DNA of 7,030 nt, taken from assembly GCA_003455715.1 (NCBI GenBank), contig DMQJ01000056.1:1-7030 (forward strand), in the 5' to 3' direction. Below the pieces are notes generated by a model, which ran no database searches, was not told the DNA's origin, and saw only the letters and a list, made by a program, of their open reading frames with translations. Made by a program: the position numbers and the translations under genes. The DNA comes from Acidimicrobiaceae bacterium. Its GTDB lineage: Bacteria; Actinomycetota; Acidimicrobiia; Acidimicrobiales; Ilumatobacteraceae. Shown one piece after another: positions 1-6,030 of the stretch. How positions within the stretch are numbered: the stretch's first letter is position 1; each line of letters starts with the position of its first letter.

Positions 1-607
1 CCTGCAGCAGCGGCGCAAGCGAGCCTATGGTCCACATCGACCCATCGATCTGGTTGTTGCGGATCGATTCGATCATCGCCGCGACATCGCCCAGCGTCGA
101 ATACCGAATGTCGTCATAGCTCAGACCAACGCGACCCAGCGTTTCCCCCAGCGTGAGGTAATGCGCCGTGCCGGGGGCCGAAGTGGTCAGCGTCAGCCCA
201 CGCAGCGCCGCGATGCGGTCGTTGACCGGCGCATCGGGGGCCACACCCAGACGGGCAACGGTCGCGGCTGACAGGAAGATCTCGTTGATCGGGCCGGTCA
301 GCACCGCGACGGCGCGCAGTTCCGCACCCTCGGCGATGGCATCCGTGCCGGTAGGAGTGCCGACCTGGCACAGTTCGACCGCCTCGGACAGCAGGGCGGC
401 GATGCAATTGGGAGACTGACCGCGCAGGTCGGTCACTTCGATGGTGATGCCATTGTTGCCGAAGACACTGGGGTCGACCATTGCCATGATCAGCGGCCCA
501 TGCGCGACCGAGGTCGAGGCCGTCGCGATGCGGACAACGTCCTGCGCCATCGCCGAGGTTGCGGACAGTGCGAGCGCGCCCGCCAAGACCAACGAATGAG
601 TTCTCAT
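1..607 (-). CDS. ABC transporter substrate-binding protein (NMT1/SsuA-like), partial
   Basis: The frame is open from an ATG at 607-605 to the left edge, giving about 202 residues and no stop, so the C-terminus lies outside the window. Residues 1-21 form a classic Sec signal peptide: basic MRTH, a hydrophobic LVLAGALALSA core and an AMA|QD cleavage site. The mature part begins VVRIATASTS and continues with GNNGITIEV, a pattern seen in periplasmic binding proteins of the NMT1/THI5 and nitrate/sulfonate/taurine families. Later segments (VGTPTGTDAIAEGAELRAVA, LRGLTLTTSAPGTAHYLT) fit the two-lobe fold. It would capture a small solute outside the cytoplasmic membrane and deliver it to an ABC permease. 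The ligand cannot be read from the sequence. A strong ribosome binding site, GGGAGGAG, sits just upstream of the ATG. The signal peptide and wording look alphaproteobacterial, unlike the actinobacterial genes to the right. A TAXI-type TRAP binding protein is a less likely alternative. Confidence 0.75.
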   Translation of the reverse strand, partial: MRTHSLVLAGALALSATSAMAQDVVRIATASTSVAHGPLIMAMVDPSVFGNNGITIEVTDLRGQSPNCIAALLSEAVELCQVGTPTGTDAIAEGAELRAVAVLTGPINEIFLSAATVARLGVAPDAPVNDRIAALRGLTLTTSAPGTAHYLTLGETLGRVGLSYDDIRYSTLGDVAAMIESIRNNQIDGSMWTIGSLAPLLQ

Positions 608-695
608 GATGCTCCTCCCGGTTTGCAAGGTAGCGAGGCCTCCACCTGCTCGCGCCCGAGCCAAATGGCCGACGCACGAATCCCTACCCACGTCG

Positions 696-724
696 ACACT
701 ACGGGACCGGACGTCTGTCGGCAA
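696..724 (-). promoter_or_regulatory. Candidate promoter for the binding-protein gene
   Basis: On the minus strand, TTGCCG (724-719) and TAGTGT (701-696) are separated by 17 bases. This is an acceptable sigma70-type spacing and predicts a leader of roughly 80 bases before the ATG at 607. The -10 box is weak, so this is a candidate only. The palindrome at 729-748 lies immediately upstream of the -35 element. Confidence 0.3.
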
Positions 725-728
725 GAAT

Positions 729-748
729 TTTTTCGGTATTGCGAAAAA
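729..748. promoter_or_regulatory. Operator-like palindrome TTTTTCG-N6-CGAAAAA
   Basis: Two perfect 7-base inverted arms (729-735 and 742-748) flank the 6-base spacer GTATTG. The 20-base size and A/T-rich ends with CG inside resemble dimeric-repressor operators such as those of IclR-family regulators. The site lies about 120 bases upstream of the binding-protein start, next to its candidate -35 box. The assignment to a regulator family is inference. Confidence 0.4.
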
Positions 749-760
749 CATTCTCTATGT
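749..760 (+). repeat. 12-base direct repeat CATTCTCTATGT, copy 1
   Basis: The 12-mer is identical to 918-929, 169 bases downstream. It directly abuts the palindrome at 729-748. A perfect 12-base match within a 434-base spacer is not expected by chance, so it may be a regulator site or the remnant of a local duplication. Confidence 0.6.
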
Positions 761-866
761 CGCCATTTTGGAAGGGGTTTTCCACGACAGCTCACCGCTC
801 ACCACAGAGTTGCCCATACATGTTATGCGGTATTCCTGGCTCGAAATGGACCATGACTGACCTCGA

Positions 867-897
867 CAGGACGGCTGAGGAAATCTGGGCCGTCCTG
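867..897. promoter_or_regulatory. Stem-loop with 9-base perfect arms
   Basis: CAGGACGGC (867-875) pairs perfectly with GCCGTCCTG (889-897) around a 13-base loop. No T tract follows on the plus strand, so it is not a standard intrinsic terminator. It lies about 75 bases upstream of the fbiC -35 box. It could be an operator, or a transcript end for something to its left. Confidence 0.45.
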
Positions 898-917
898 ACG
901 CCGCAGAACTCAACCAG

Positions 918-929
918 CATTCTCTATGT
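918..929 (+). repeat. 12-base direct repeat CATTCTCTATGT, copy 2
   Basis: Second identical copy of 749-760. It lies about 40 bases upstream of the fbiC -35 element, a position where an activator or repressor could act on fbiC. Confidence 0.6.
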
Positions 930-970
930 GCAATTCTCATATCCATCGCGAACATCGCTCCATTTGTCTG

Positions 971-998
971 TTGACCTTCGCACAAGTCGATGTATCTT
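971..998 (+). promoter_or_regulatory. Likely fbiC promoter
   Basis: TTGACC (971-976) is one base from the -35 consensus. TATCTT (993-998) follows after a 16-base spacer. Transcription would begin near 1005 and give a leader of about 37 bases carrying the AAAGGA ribosome binding site. This is the best promoter match in the window and supports the downstream ATG at 1042 as the true fbiC start. Confidence 0.55.
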
Positions 999-1041
999 GT
1001 CCACACAACTTTTCGAATCCTGTCCCGCAAAGGAACAACCC

Positions 1042-3438
1042 ATGTCGACCGGATCGAATACCCGTCCAGACCCACAGGATGTCGCCAAATGGATGGACCG
1101 CCTGGACCGCGCCGATCTGCTGGTCGAGGCCCGGCGACTGAAGAGGGAGGGGCACGGCGACATCGTATCCTATTCGCCCAAGGTGTTCATCCCGCTGACC
1201 ATGCTGTGCCGCGACCGTTGCGGCTACTGCACGTTCGCCCAGCCGCCCGCGCGCCTGCAGTCGCCGTACCTCACCCCCGAGCAGGTGCTCCGCATCGCTT
1301 CCGACGGCGCACGAATGGGCTGCCACGAAGCCCTCTTCACGCTCGGCGAGGCGCCGGAAGACCGCTACGAGGTGGCGCGGGAATGGTTGAGCGCCAATGG
1401 CTACGACTCCACGGTGCACTACCTGCACGCGATGGCGGGCCTGGTGTTGCGCGAGACCGGCCTACTGCCCCATGCCAATGCCGGCGCGCTCAGTGAGGAC
1501 GAGGTGCGCCTCTTGGCCGAGGTGAGTCCGAGCCAGGGGATGATGATCGAGACGCTGCGCGACGATTTGCCCTGCCATCGCGGCGCACCCGACAAGACGC
1601 CGCAGCGGCGTCTCGACACGCTGGAGGCCGCAGGCCGAGCTCGTGTCCCGTTCACCACCGGCATCCTCGTCGGCATCGGCGAGACCCGCTCTGACCGCCT
1701 CGCCGCGCTGGTCGCAATCGCCGACAGTCATCGTCGCCACGGCCATGTGCAGGAGGTGATCGTGCAGAACTTCATGCCCAAGCCGGGCACGGGGATGCAG
1801 CACGAGCCGCCCTGCCCGCACGACGAGTTCATGTGGAGCATCGCCGCTGCCCGCGTGCTGCTGCCGCCCGACATCCACCTGCAGGCGCCGCCGAACCTCA
1901 GCGACGACTTCGGTGTGCTGCTCGACGCCGGCATCGACGACTGGGGCGGGGTCTCGCCAGTCACCCTCGACCATGTGAACCCGGAGCGTCCGTGGCCGGC
2001 CCTGGATCGTCTGCGCGAGGTCACCGAGGCACGTGGTCACAGCCTCGCGCCGCGCCTGACGATCTACCCGGAGTTCGTTCGCCGACCCGACGAGTGGCTG
2101 CACCCGCAGTTGCGTTTCCCGGTGCTCGACCGCAGCGACGCCGAAGGCCTCGGCCGCGACGACCCTGGAGCCGTGTGGCCGGAGAAGGTCACCGCGGCCG
2201 ACGTGGTGCAGGACGGTGCCGAGGTGGTGCTGGTGGGCCACCGCAGCACCCAGTGGTACAGCGGCGCCACCAACCCGCCGCCCACCCTGCTTCCTGCGCC
2301 CGCGGGTCATGCGTCACGGGTGCGCGGCGCAGTGGCAGAGGTGCTTGCCGGCGTGCAGGCAGGGCAAGAGGTGGGCTTCGACCAGATCGTGTCGCTGTTC
2401 CGCGCTCGCGGTCCCGAGGTGACCGCCGTCGCCGAGGTGGCCGACCAGTTGCGTCGCGAGGCCGTCGGCGACGCCATCACGTGGGTGCACAACCGCAACA
2501 TCAACTACACCAACGTGTGCACGTTCAAGTGCAAGTTCTGCGGCTTCAGCAAGGGACCGCTGAGTCTCAACCTGCGCGGCACCCCCTACTTGTTGACGCT
2601 CGACGACATCGCCCAGCGAGCCCGTGAGGCGTGGGACCTTGGCGCCACCGAGGTCACACTGCAGGGCGGCATCCACCCGAGCTTCGACGGCGACTACTAC
2701 ATCGACGTCGCCCGCGCCGTGAAGGACGCCGTGCCCGACATGCACGTACACGGGTTCACCGCGCTGGAGATCACCGAAGGTGCCCGGCGCCTTGGCGAAG
2801 ACCTCCACACCTACCTCGGCCGCTTGAAAGAAGCCGGCCTGGCGAGCCTGCCCGGCACCGCGGCCGAGATACTCGACGACGACGTGCGGGCCGTGCTGTG
2901 CCCCGACAAGATCACCACCGACGAGTGGCTCGACTGCCACGCCGCCGCTCACGACATCGGCCTGCGCAGCAACGTCACCATCATGTTCGGCTCCATCGAG
3001 CACCCGGAGAGCTGGGCTCGACACATGCTTCGCACCCGCGAACTGCAGAAGGTCACCGGCGGGTTCACCGAGTTCGTCGGCCTGCCGTTCGTGCACATGG
3101 CCTCGCCCATCTACCTGCAGAAGCTCTCGCGCCGCGGCCCCACCTTCCGTGAGAACCTGCTCATGCACGCAGTGGCGCGCATCGTGTACCGCGGCCTCAT
3201 CGACAACATCCAGCTCAGTTGGGTGAAGATCGGAGAGGCTGGCGCCCTGCAGTTGCTGCAGGCCGGGTGCAACGACCTCGGCGGCACGCTGATGGACGAG
3301 AACATCTCGCGCGCAGCGGGCGCCGCTCACGGCCAGGGCATGACCGAAGATCGCTTCACCGACCTCGTGGCGCCGCTCGGCCGTCGCCTGCAGCAGCGCA
3401 CCACCACCTACGGGTTGGTCGACGCCGTCACTCGCTGA
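1042..3438 (+). CDS. fbiC: FO synthase, fused CofG-CofH radical SAM enzyme
   Basis: This 798-residue enzyme makes FO (7,8-didemethyl-8-hydroxy-5-deazariboflavin), the chromophore of cofactor F420, from tyrosine and 5-amino-6-ribitylamino-uracil. It acts in the cytoplasm using two radical SAM modules. The N-terminal CofG-like module carries the [4Fe-4S] motif CRDRCGYC, with Cys56, Cys60 and Cys63. The C-terminal CofH-like module carries CTFKCKFCGF, with Cys493, Cys497 and Cys500, preceded by the typical NRNINYTNV. Other hallmarks are LTLDDIAQRAREAWDLGATEV and TLQGGIHP. The length is slightly under the ~850 residues of mycobacterial FbiC, mostly because of a short N-terminus. The frame is open far upstream of 1042. 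I choose the ATG at 1042 because AAAGGA sits 7 bases before it, a promoter lies at 971-998, and the upstream translation looks non-protein. Actinobacteria usually have this fusion, whereas archaea keep CofG and CofH separate. Its last 11 bases overlap the convergent racemase. Confidence 0.96.
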   Translation: MSTGSNTRPDPQDVAKWMDRLDRADLLVEARRLKREGHGDIVSYSPKVFIPLTMLCRDRCGYCTFAQPPARLQSPYLTPEQVLRIASDGARMGCHEALFTLGEAPEDRYEVAREWLSANGYDSTVHYLHAMAGLVLRETGLLPHANAGALSEDEVRLLAEVSPSQGMMIETLRDDLPCHRGAPDKTPQRRLDTLEAAGRARVPFTTGILVGIGETRSDRLAALVAIADSHRRHGHVQEVIVQNFMPKPGTGMQHEPPCPHDEFMWSIAAARVLLPPDIHLQAPPNLSDDFGVLLDAGIDDWGGVSPVTLDHVNPERPWPALDRLREVTEARGHSLAPRLTIYPEFVRRPDEWLHPQLRFPVLDRSDAEGLGRDDPGAVWPEKVTAADVVQDGAEVVLVGHRSTQWYSGATNPPPTLLPAPAGHASRVRGAVAEVLAGVQAGQEVGFDQIVSLFRARGPEVTAVAEVADQLRREAVGDAITWVHNRNINYTNVCTFKCKFCGFSKGPLSLNLRGTPYLLTLDDIAQRAREAWDLGATEVTLQGGIHPSFDGDYYIDVARAVKDAVPDMHVHGFTALEITEGARRLGEDLHTYLGRLKEAGLASLPGTAAEILDDDVRAVLCPDKITTDEWLDCHAAAHDIGLRSNVTIMFGSIEHPESWARHMLRTRELQKVTGGFTEFVGLPFVHMASPIYLQKLSRRGPTFRENLLMHAVARIVYRGLIDNIQLSWVKIGEAGALQLLQAGCNDLGGTLMDENISRAAGAAHGQGMTEDRFTDLVAPLGRRLQQRTTTYGLVDAVTR

Positions 3439-4123
3439 GCGCTGCGTCCACCGCTGCGAGGGCGTGCAGGCGCGTGGTGGGGAAGTAGGGCACGGGCACG
3501 TCGTCGGGCCCGACCAGCAGCTCGATCTCCGTGCAACCGGCGATCACGCCTTCGGCGCCCCGCGCCAGCAGCTCCTCGATCACGCCTAGGTACGCGGCCT
3601 TCGATTCGGGGCGCACGACGCCGCGCACGAGCTCGCCATAGATGACGTCGTGCACCGTGGTGCGGTCGGGCTCGTCGGGCACCAACACGTCGAGGCCGTG
3701 ACGCTGGTGCAGCCGGTCGCGGTAGAAGGCCTGCTCCATCGTGTACCTCGTGCCCAGCAGCCCAACCCGCTGCACGCCTGCCCGTTGCACTGCGGTCGCA
3801 GTGGCGTCGGCGATGTGGAGGAACGGCACCTCGGTTGCGGCTTCGATGGCGTCCGCCACCCGGTGCATCGTGTTGGTGCACAGCACGAGGAGTTGCGCGC
3901 CCGCGTGCGCCAGGTCGCGGGCGGCGCCGGCCAGCACGTCGGCTGCGGCCTCCCAACGACCTGTTGCCTGCAGCGCTTCGATCTCGGCGAAGTCGAAGGA
4001 GCGGATGATGAGGTCGGCGGAGTGCGTGCCGCCGAGCCGTTGACGCACCTCGGTGTTGATGAGCCGTTCGTACTCGATCGACGACTCCCAACTCATTCCG
4101 CCGAGTAGGCCGATGCGTTTCAC
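3428..4123 (-). CDS. Aspartate/glutamate racemase family amino-acid racemase
   Basis: The 231-residue protein begins MKRIGLLGGMSWESSIEYERLIN, the hallmark start of the PLP-independent aspartate racemase family (YgeA and relatives). Both catalytic cysteines are present: Cys82 in LLVLCTNTMH and Cys197 in IAGCTEIELL. It is therefore expected to interconvert L and D forms of an acidic or related amino acid by two-base catalysis in the cytoplasm. Exact substrate choice cannot be read, because some family members are broad-specificity or act on hydantoin-like compounds. The start codon is GTG at 4123, with GGAGG (4135-4131) 7 bases upstream. The gene lies 28 bases downstream of tRNA-Gln on the same strand with no visible terminator between them, so it may share that transcript. 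Its stop region overlaps the fbiC 3' end by 11 bases, tail to tail. Confidence 0.9.
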   Translation of the reverse strand: MKRIGLLGGMSWESSIEYERLINTEVRQRLGGTHSADLIIRSFDFAEIEALQATGRWEAAADVLAGAARDLAHAGAQLLVLCTNTMHRVADAIEAATEVPFLHIADATATAVQRAGVQRVGLLGTRYTMEQAFYRDRLHQRHGLDVLVPDEPDRTTVHDVIYGELVRGVVRPESKAAYLGVIEELLARGAEGVIAGCTEIELLVGPDDVPVPYFPTTRLHALAAVDAALSE

Positions 4124-4151
4124 AGACCGACCTCCGGCACAGAGCGCTGAG

Positions 4152-4222
4152 TTCCGGGGAGAGGGCTCGAACCCCTATATGCAGGACCAAAACCTGCCGT
4201 CCTACCATTGAACGACCCCGGA
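4152..4222 (-). tRNA. tRNA-Gln (anticodon UUG)
   Basis: All four arms fold. The acceptor TCCGGGG pairs with CCCCGGA. The D arm is GTTC/GGAC with a GG-containing 7-base loop. The anticodon stem GCAGG/CCTGC encloses loop TTTTGGT, which gives anticodon TTG. The T arm AGGGG/CCTCT has one G-U pair and loop TTCGAGC. The variable loop is 4 bases and the discriminator base is A. Total length is 71 bases. The 3' CCA is not encoded, so it must be added by a nucleotidyltransferase. It reads glutamine codon CAA and, by wobble, CAG. Confidence 0.95.
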
Positions 4223-4268
4223 CTGGTCGGGCCAGGATATCGACCGAGCACGAATCCGCAGCGCTGGT

Positions 4269-4297
4269 TTGGTGCGGCGGTTGGTTGCCGATAGCGT
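4269..4297 (+). promoter_or_regulatory. Candidate bS22 promoter giving a leaderless or near-leaderless mRNA
   Basis: TTGGTG (4269-4274) and TAGCGT (4292-4297) are 17 bases apart. The -10 box ends only 10 bases before the ATG at 4308, so transcription would start between about 4303 and the A of the ATG. No Shine-Dalgarno sequence lies in the intervening CTCCCGAGCT, which fits leaderless translation, common in Actinobacteria. Confidence 0.45.
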
Positions 4298-4307
4298 CTC
4301 CCGAGCT

Positions 4308-4406
4308 ATGGGTTCACTGATCAAGAAGCGCCGCAAGCGCATGCGCAAGAAGAAGCACAAGAAGATGCTCCGCCGTACGCGGCACCAGCGCCAGCGCGGC
4401 AAGTAG
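4308..4406 (+). CDS. Small ribosomal subunit protein bS22 (AURKAIP1/COX24 domain), 32 aa
   Basis: The product MGSLIKKRRKRMRKKKHKKM... is 32 residues, more than half of them Lys, Arg or His, and ends RQRGK. It closely matches, from memory, the mycobacterial 30S protein bS22, which starts MGSVIKKRRKRM and has a KKKH and LLRRTR core; the gene here has KKKHKKMLRRTR. In mycobacterial ribosomes bS22 sits near the decoding centre on the small-subunit rRNA. The same motif occurs in mitochondrial AURKAIP1/mS38. The gene is divergent from tRNA-Gln and convergent with ispE. No Shine-Dalgarno is visible and a promoter abuts the ATG. It is easily missed because of its length, yet it is strong evidence that this part of the window is actinobacterial. 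Confidence 0.93.
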   Translation: MGSLIKKRRKRMRKKKHKKMLRRTRHQRQRGK

Positions 4407-4436
4407 TCGCTCGCCGACTCCCAACCCAGTTCGTTC

Positions 4437-5195
4437 TTACCGACCGTCCGCTCTCACCGGTGGGCGGTCGGTGCGCGTCAGCACCACCATCGCATCGGGA
4501 AGTGCTGCCGTAAGCCCCGGGTGGTGGCCGCGCAGGAACCAGGTAGCGCCCGAACCCGCAAGCACCGGCCGCTGTCCGGCGGCCTCACCGATGCGGTCGC
4601 GCCAGCGAGCTAACTGCGGTTCCACCACGATGGCCGCAGGCTCGAGGTCGTTCGGGCCGTCAGCCGTGGGGCCACCGAGGTCGTCCCACGCCTGATAGGC
4701 GGCGGGAGTGCTCACCGCGAGGGGAGGTATCACCAGGGTGACGTCGAGCGGCACGAATGGCAACGGTTCGACCAGCTCGCCGATACCGCGCACGCGCGCC
4801 CGGCCGCCGACGAGGCAGAAGCTCACATCCGCGCCCAGTCGGCTGGCCCCGGCGACGTCGTGGTAACCAGCCCAACGCAGCACCGCTGCAGCGTCGCTGG
4901 AACCGCCACCCAGCCCGCCGCCGTGCGGGATCACCTTGTGCAGATGCACCGAAGCCTGAGCCCCCGCCAAACGCAGCGCCTTTGCCACCAGGTTGCTGTC
5001 GTCGAGCGGCATCCCTGCCGCGAACGGGCCGTCGGCCGTGAGGCCCGAGCCGCCGGGTGTGATGGTGAGCGTCTCGGCCCACGCCAACGACACCATCTCA
5101 GCGTCGATGAGGTGATAGCCGTCGTCGCGCACCCCGGTGATGCGCAGCGACAGGGTCAGCTTCGCAGGCGCCGACAACGTGACGGGCGTGTTCAC
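4437..5195 (-). CDS. ispE: 4-diphosphocytidyl-2-C-methyl-D-erythritol kinase
   Basis: This cytoplasmic GHMP-family kinase phosphorylates the 2-hydroxyl of CDP-methylerythritol with ATP, the fourth step of the MEP route to isoprenoid precursors. Family motifs appear in order: PAKLTLSLRI with the active-site Lys12; GYHLIDAEM; the ATP-binding loop PHGGGLGGGSSDAA (90-103); LGADVSFCL with the catalytic Asp123; PNDLEPAA; and the C-terminal LAGSGATWF loop (212-220). It is 252 residues, somewhat shorter than the ~283 of E. coli IspE but with no motif missing. I start it at GTG 5195, because GGAGGG lies 6 bases upstream and the GTG overlaps the rsmA stop as GTGA. A longer reading from 5243 would extend well into rsmA with non-family residues. 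The 4-base overlap implies translational coupling with rsmA. Confidence 0.95.
   Translation of the reverse strand: MNTPVTLSAPAKLTLSLRITGVRDDGYHLIDAEMVSLAWAETLTITPGGSGLTADGPFAAGMPLDDSNLVAKALRLAGAQASVHLHKVIPHGGGLGGGSSDAAAVLRWAGYHDVAGASRLGADVSFCLVGGRARVRGIGELVEPLPFVPLDVTLVIPPLAVSTPAAYQAWDDLGGPTADGPNDLEPAAIVVEPQLARWRDRIGEAAGQRPVLAGSGATWFLRGHHPGLTAALPDAMVVLTRTDRPPVRADGR
4439..4472. terminator. Possible bidirectional stem-loop at the ispE/bS22 convergence
   Basis: ACCGACCG (4439-4446) pairs perfectly with CGGTCGGT (4465-4472). The stem can extend by about four more pairs (two G-U) around a 10-base loop at 4451-4460. It overlaps the ispE stop codon at 4437-4439 and lies 33 bases after the bS22 stop, where a shared terminator would be expected. 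There is no T tract on either side, so a classical intrinsic terminator is not supported. Confidence 0.35.
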
Positions 5196-6028
5196 CGCGT
5201 GCCCTCCGCAGCGGTGCGGACGGCGTCGGCCAGGGTCCCCCACTCGTGCACGTCGAGTTCCTCCGGCCGCCGCTGGCTATCGATGCCTGCAGCCTCGAAC
5301 ACCTCGGGGGCCACCACGCCTGCCAGCGAGCGGCGCAGCATCTTGCGGCGCTGTCCGAAGGCGGTGCGTACCAGCGGGAAGACATCGTCGGGTGTGCAGG
5401 TCACCGCGGGGCCGTGGGGCCGGCGGCGAATGTCGGCCAATGCCGACTCCACCTTCGGGCGCGGCACGAACACGCTGGCGGGCACGACGCCGGCGATGCG
5501 AGCGGTGGCCCAGTAGGCCACCTTCACCGTCACTGCGCCGTAGGCAGCAGTGCGCGGCGCGGCGCAGAAACGCTCGGCGACTTCCTTCTGCACCATCACC
5601 AGCATGCGGGCGATCTGCGGCACGCCATCCAGCAGGTCGCACACCAGGGGCGTGGCCACGTTGTACGGCAGGTTGGCCACCAGCACCCAGTCGTGGTGAT
5701 CTCCCAGCAGTGCCGCCCAGTCGAGTTCCATCGCATCACCTTCCACCACGGTGACGTTCGGGTGCGGCGCGACGATCTCGCGCAGCAACGGCACCACACC
5801 GCGGTCCACCTCCACGGCGGTCACCTCAGCGCCTGTCTCGGCCAACGCCAGCGTCAGCGACCCGAGGCCGGCTCCGATCTCCACCACCCGACTGCCGGGG
5901 CCGACATCGGCGATGCGCGCAATGCGGCGCACCGTGTTGGGGTCGGCGACGAAGTTCTGGCCTAGGTCGCGGCGAGGGGCAAGGCCGCCACGCTCGAGCA
6001 GTTCGTTGATGTCGCCGCGGTTGTGCAC
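5192..6028 (-). CDS. rsmA: 16S rRNA (adenine(1518)-N6/adenine(1519)-N6)-dimethyltransferase
   Basis: RsmA (KsgA) dimethylates two adjacent adenines in the 3'-terminal hairpin of 16S rRNA, using SAM, late in small-subunit assembly. Loss of this activity is classically linked to kasugamycin resistance. The 278-residue protein shows LGQNFVADPNTV (22-33), the SAM loop VVEIGAGLGSLTLALA (48-63), the ribose-binding acidic stretch VEVDR, GDAMELD, and the catalytic motif NLPY (119-122). It also shows MVQKEVAERF, FVPRPKVESAL and the C-terminal RTAFGQRRKMLRRSL. I start it at GTG 6028, just after the upstream stop at 6031 (2-base gap). A longer reading from 6151 would overlap the upstream gene by 121 bases and adds Arg/His-rich residues unlike the family. 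No strong Shine-Dalgarno precedes the GTG, so coupling to the upstream gene is likely. Confidence 0.96.
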   Translation of the reverse strand: MHNRGDINELLERGGLAPRRDLGQNFVADPNTVRRIARIADVGPGSRVVEIGAGLGSLTLALAETGAEVTAVEVDRGVVPLLREIVAPHPNVTVVEGDAMELDWAALLGDHHDWVLVANLPYNVATPLVCDLLDGVPQIARMLVMVQKEVAERFCAAPRTAAYGAVTVKVAYWATARIAGVVPASVFVPRPKVESALADIRRRPHGPAVTCTPDDVFPLVRTAFGQRRKMLRRSLAGVVAPEVFEAAGIDSQRRPEELDVHEWGTLADAVRTAAEGTR

Positions 6029-6030
6029 GC

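Larger units (their letters stand above)
608..1041. other. Non-coding intergenic region between the binding-protein gene and fbiC
   Basis: The 434 bases separate two divergent genes and I find no convincing gene here on either strand. Short open frames exist, but none has recognisable protein character, and the frame continuous with fbiC has a better start downstream. From about 720 to 1020 the stretch is clearly richer in A and T than the flanking coding DNA. It holds a palindrome (729-748), a 12-base direct repeat (749-760 and 918-929), a stem-loop (867-897) and a sigma70-like promoter for fbiC (971-998). If the window joins DNA from two sources, the left junction probably lies here, upstream of the fbiC promoter. 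Confidence 0.7.

Noticed and set aside
815..830. Imperfect palindrome around CATACATGTTATG
   Set aside because: Only four outer pairs match and the centre does not, so it is no better than chance.
739..1041. N-terminal extension of fbiC by about 101 residues in the same open frame
   Set aside because: The extension has no family character, spans the promoter and stem-loop, and would start at a codon without a ribosome binding site. The ATG at 1042 has AAAGGA 7 bases upstream and begins close to where CofG homology starts.
2314..3330. Long minus-strand open frame of 338 codons opposite fbiC
   Set aside because: It is antisense to conserved fbiC codons in high-GC DNA, where such frames arise from third-position bias. 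The translation is rich in His, Gly and Val with no family motif.
3408..4208. 266-codon minus-strand frame across the racemase
   Set aside because: It is a different reading frame over the racemase gene and runs through tRNA-Gln. The translation is Arg/Ala-rich with no recognisable motif.
5196..5243. Longer ispE start beginning MGDPGRRRPH
   Set aside because: It adds Arg-rich residues unlike IspE and overlaps rsmA by over 50 bases. The GTG at 5195 has a good ribosome binding site and a 4-base GTGA overlap.
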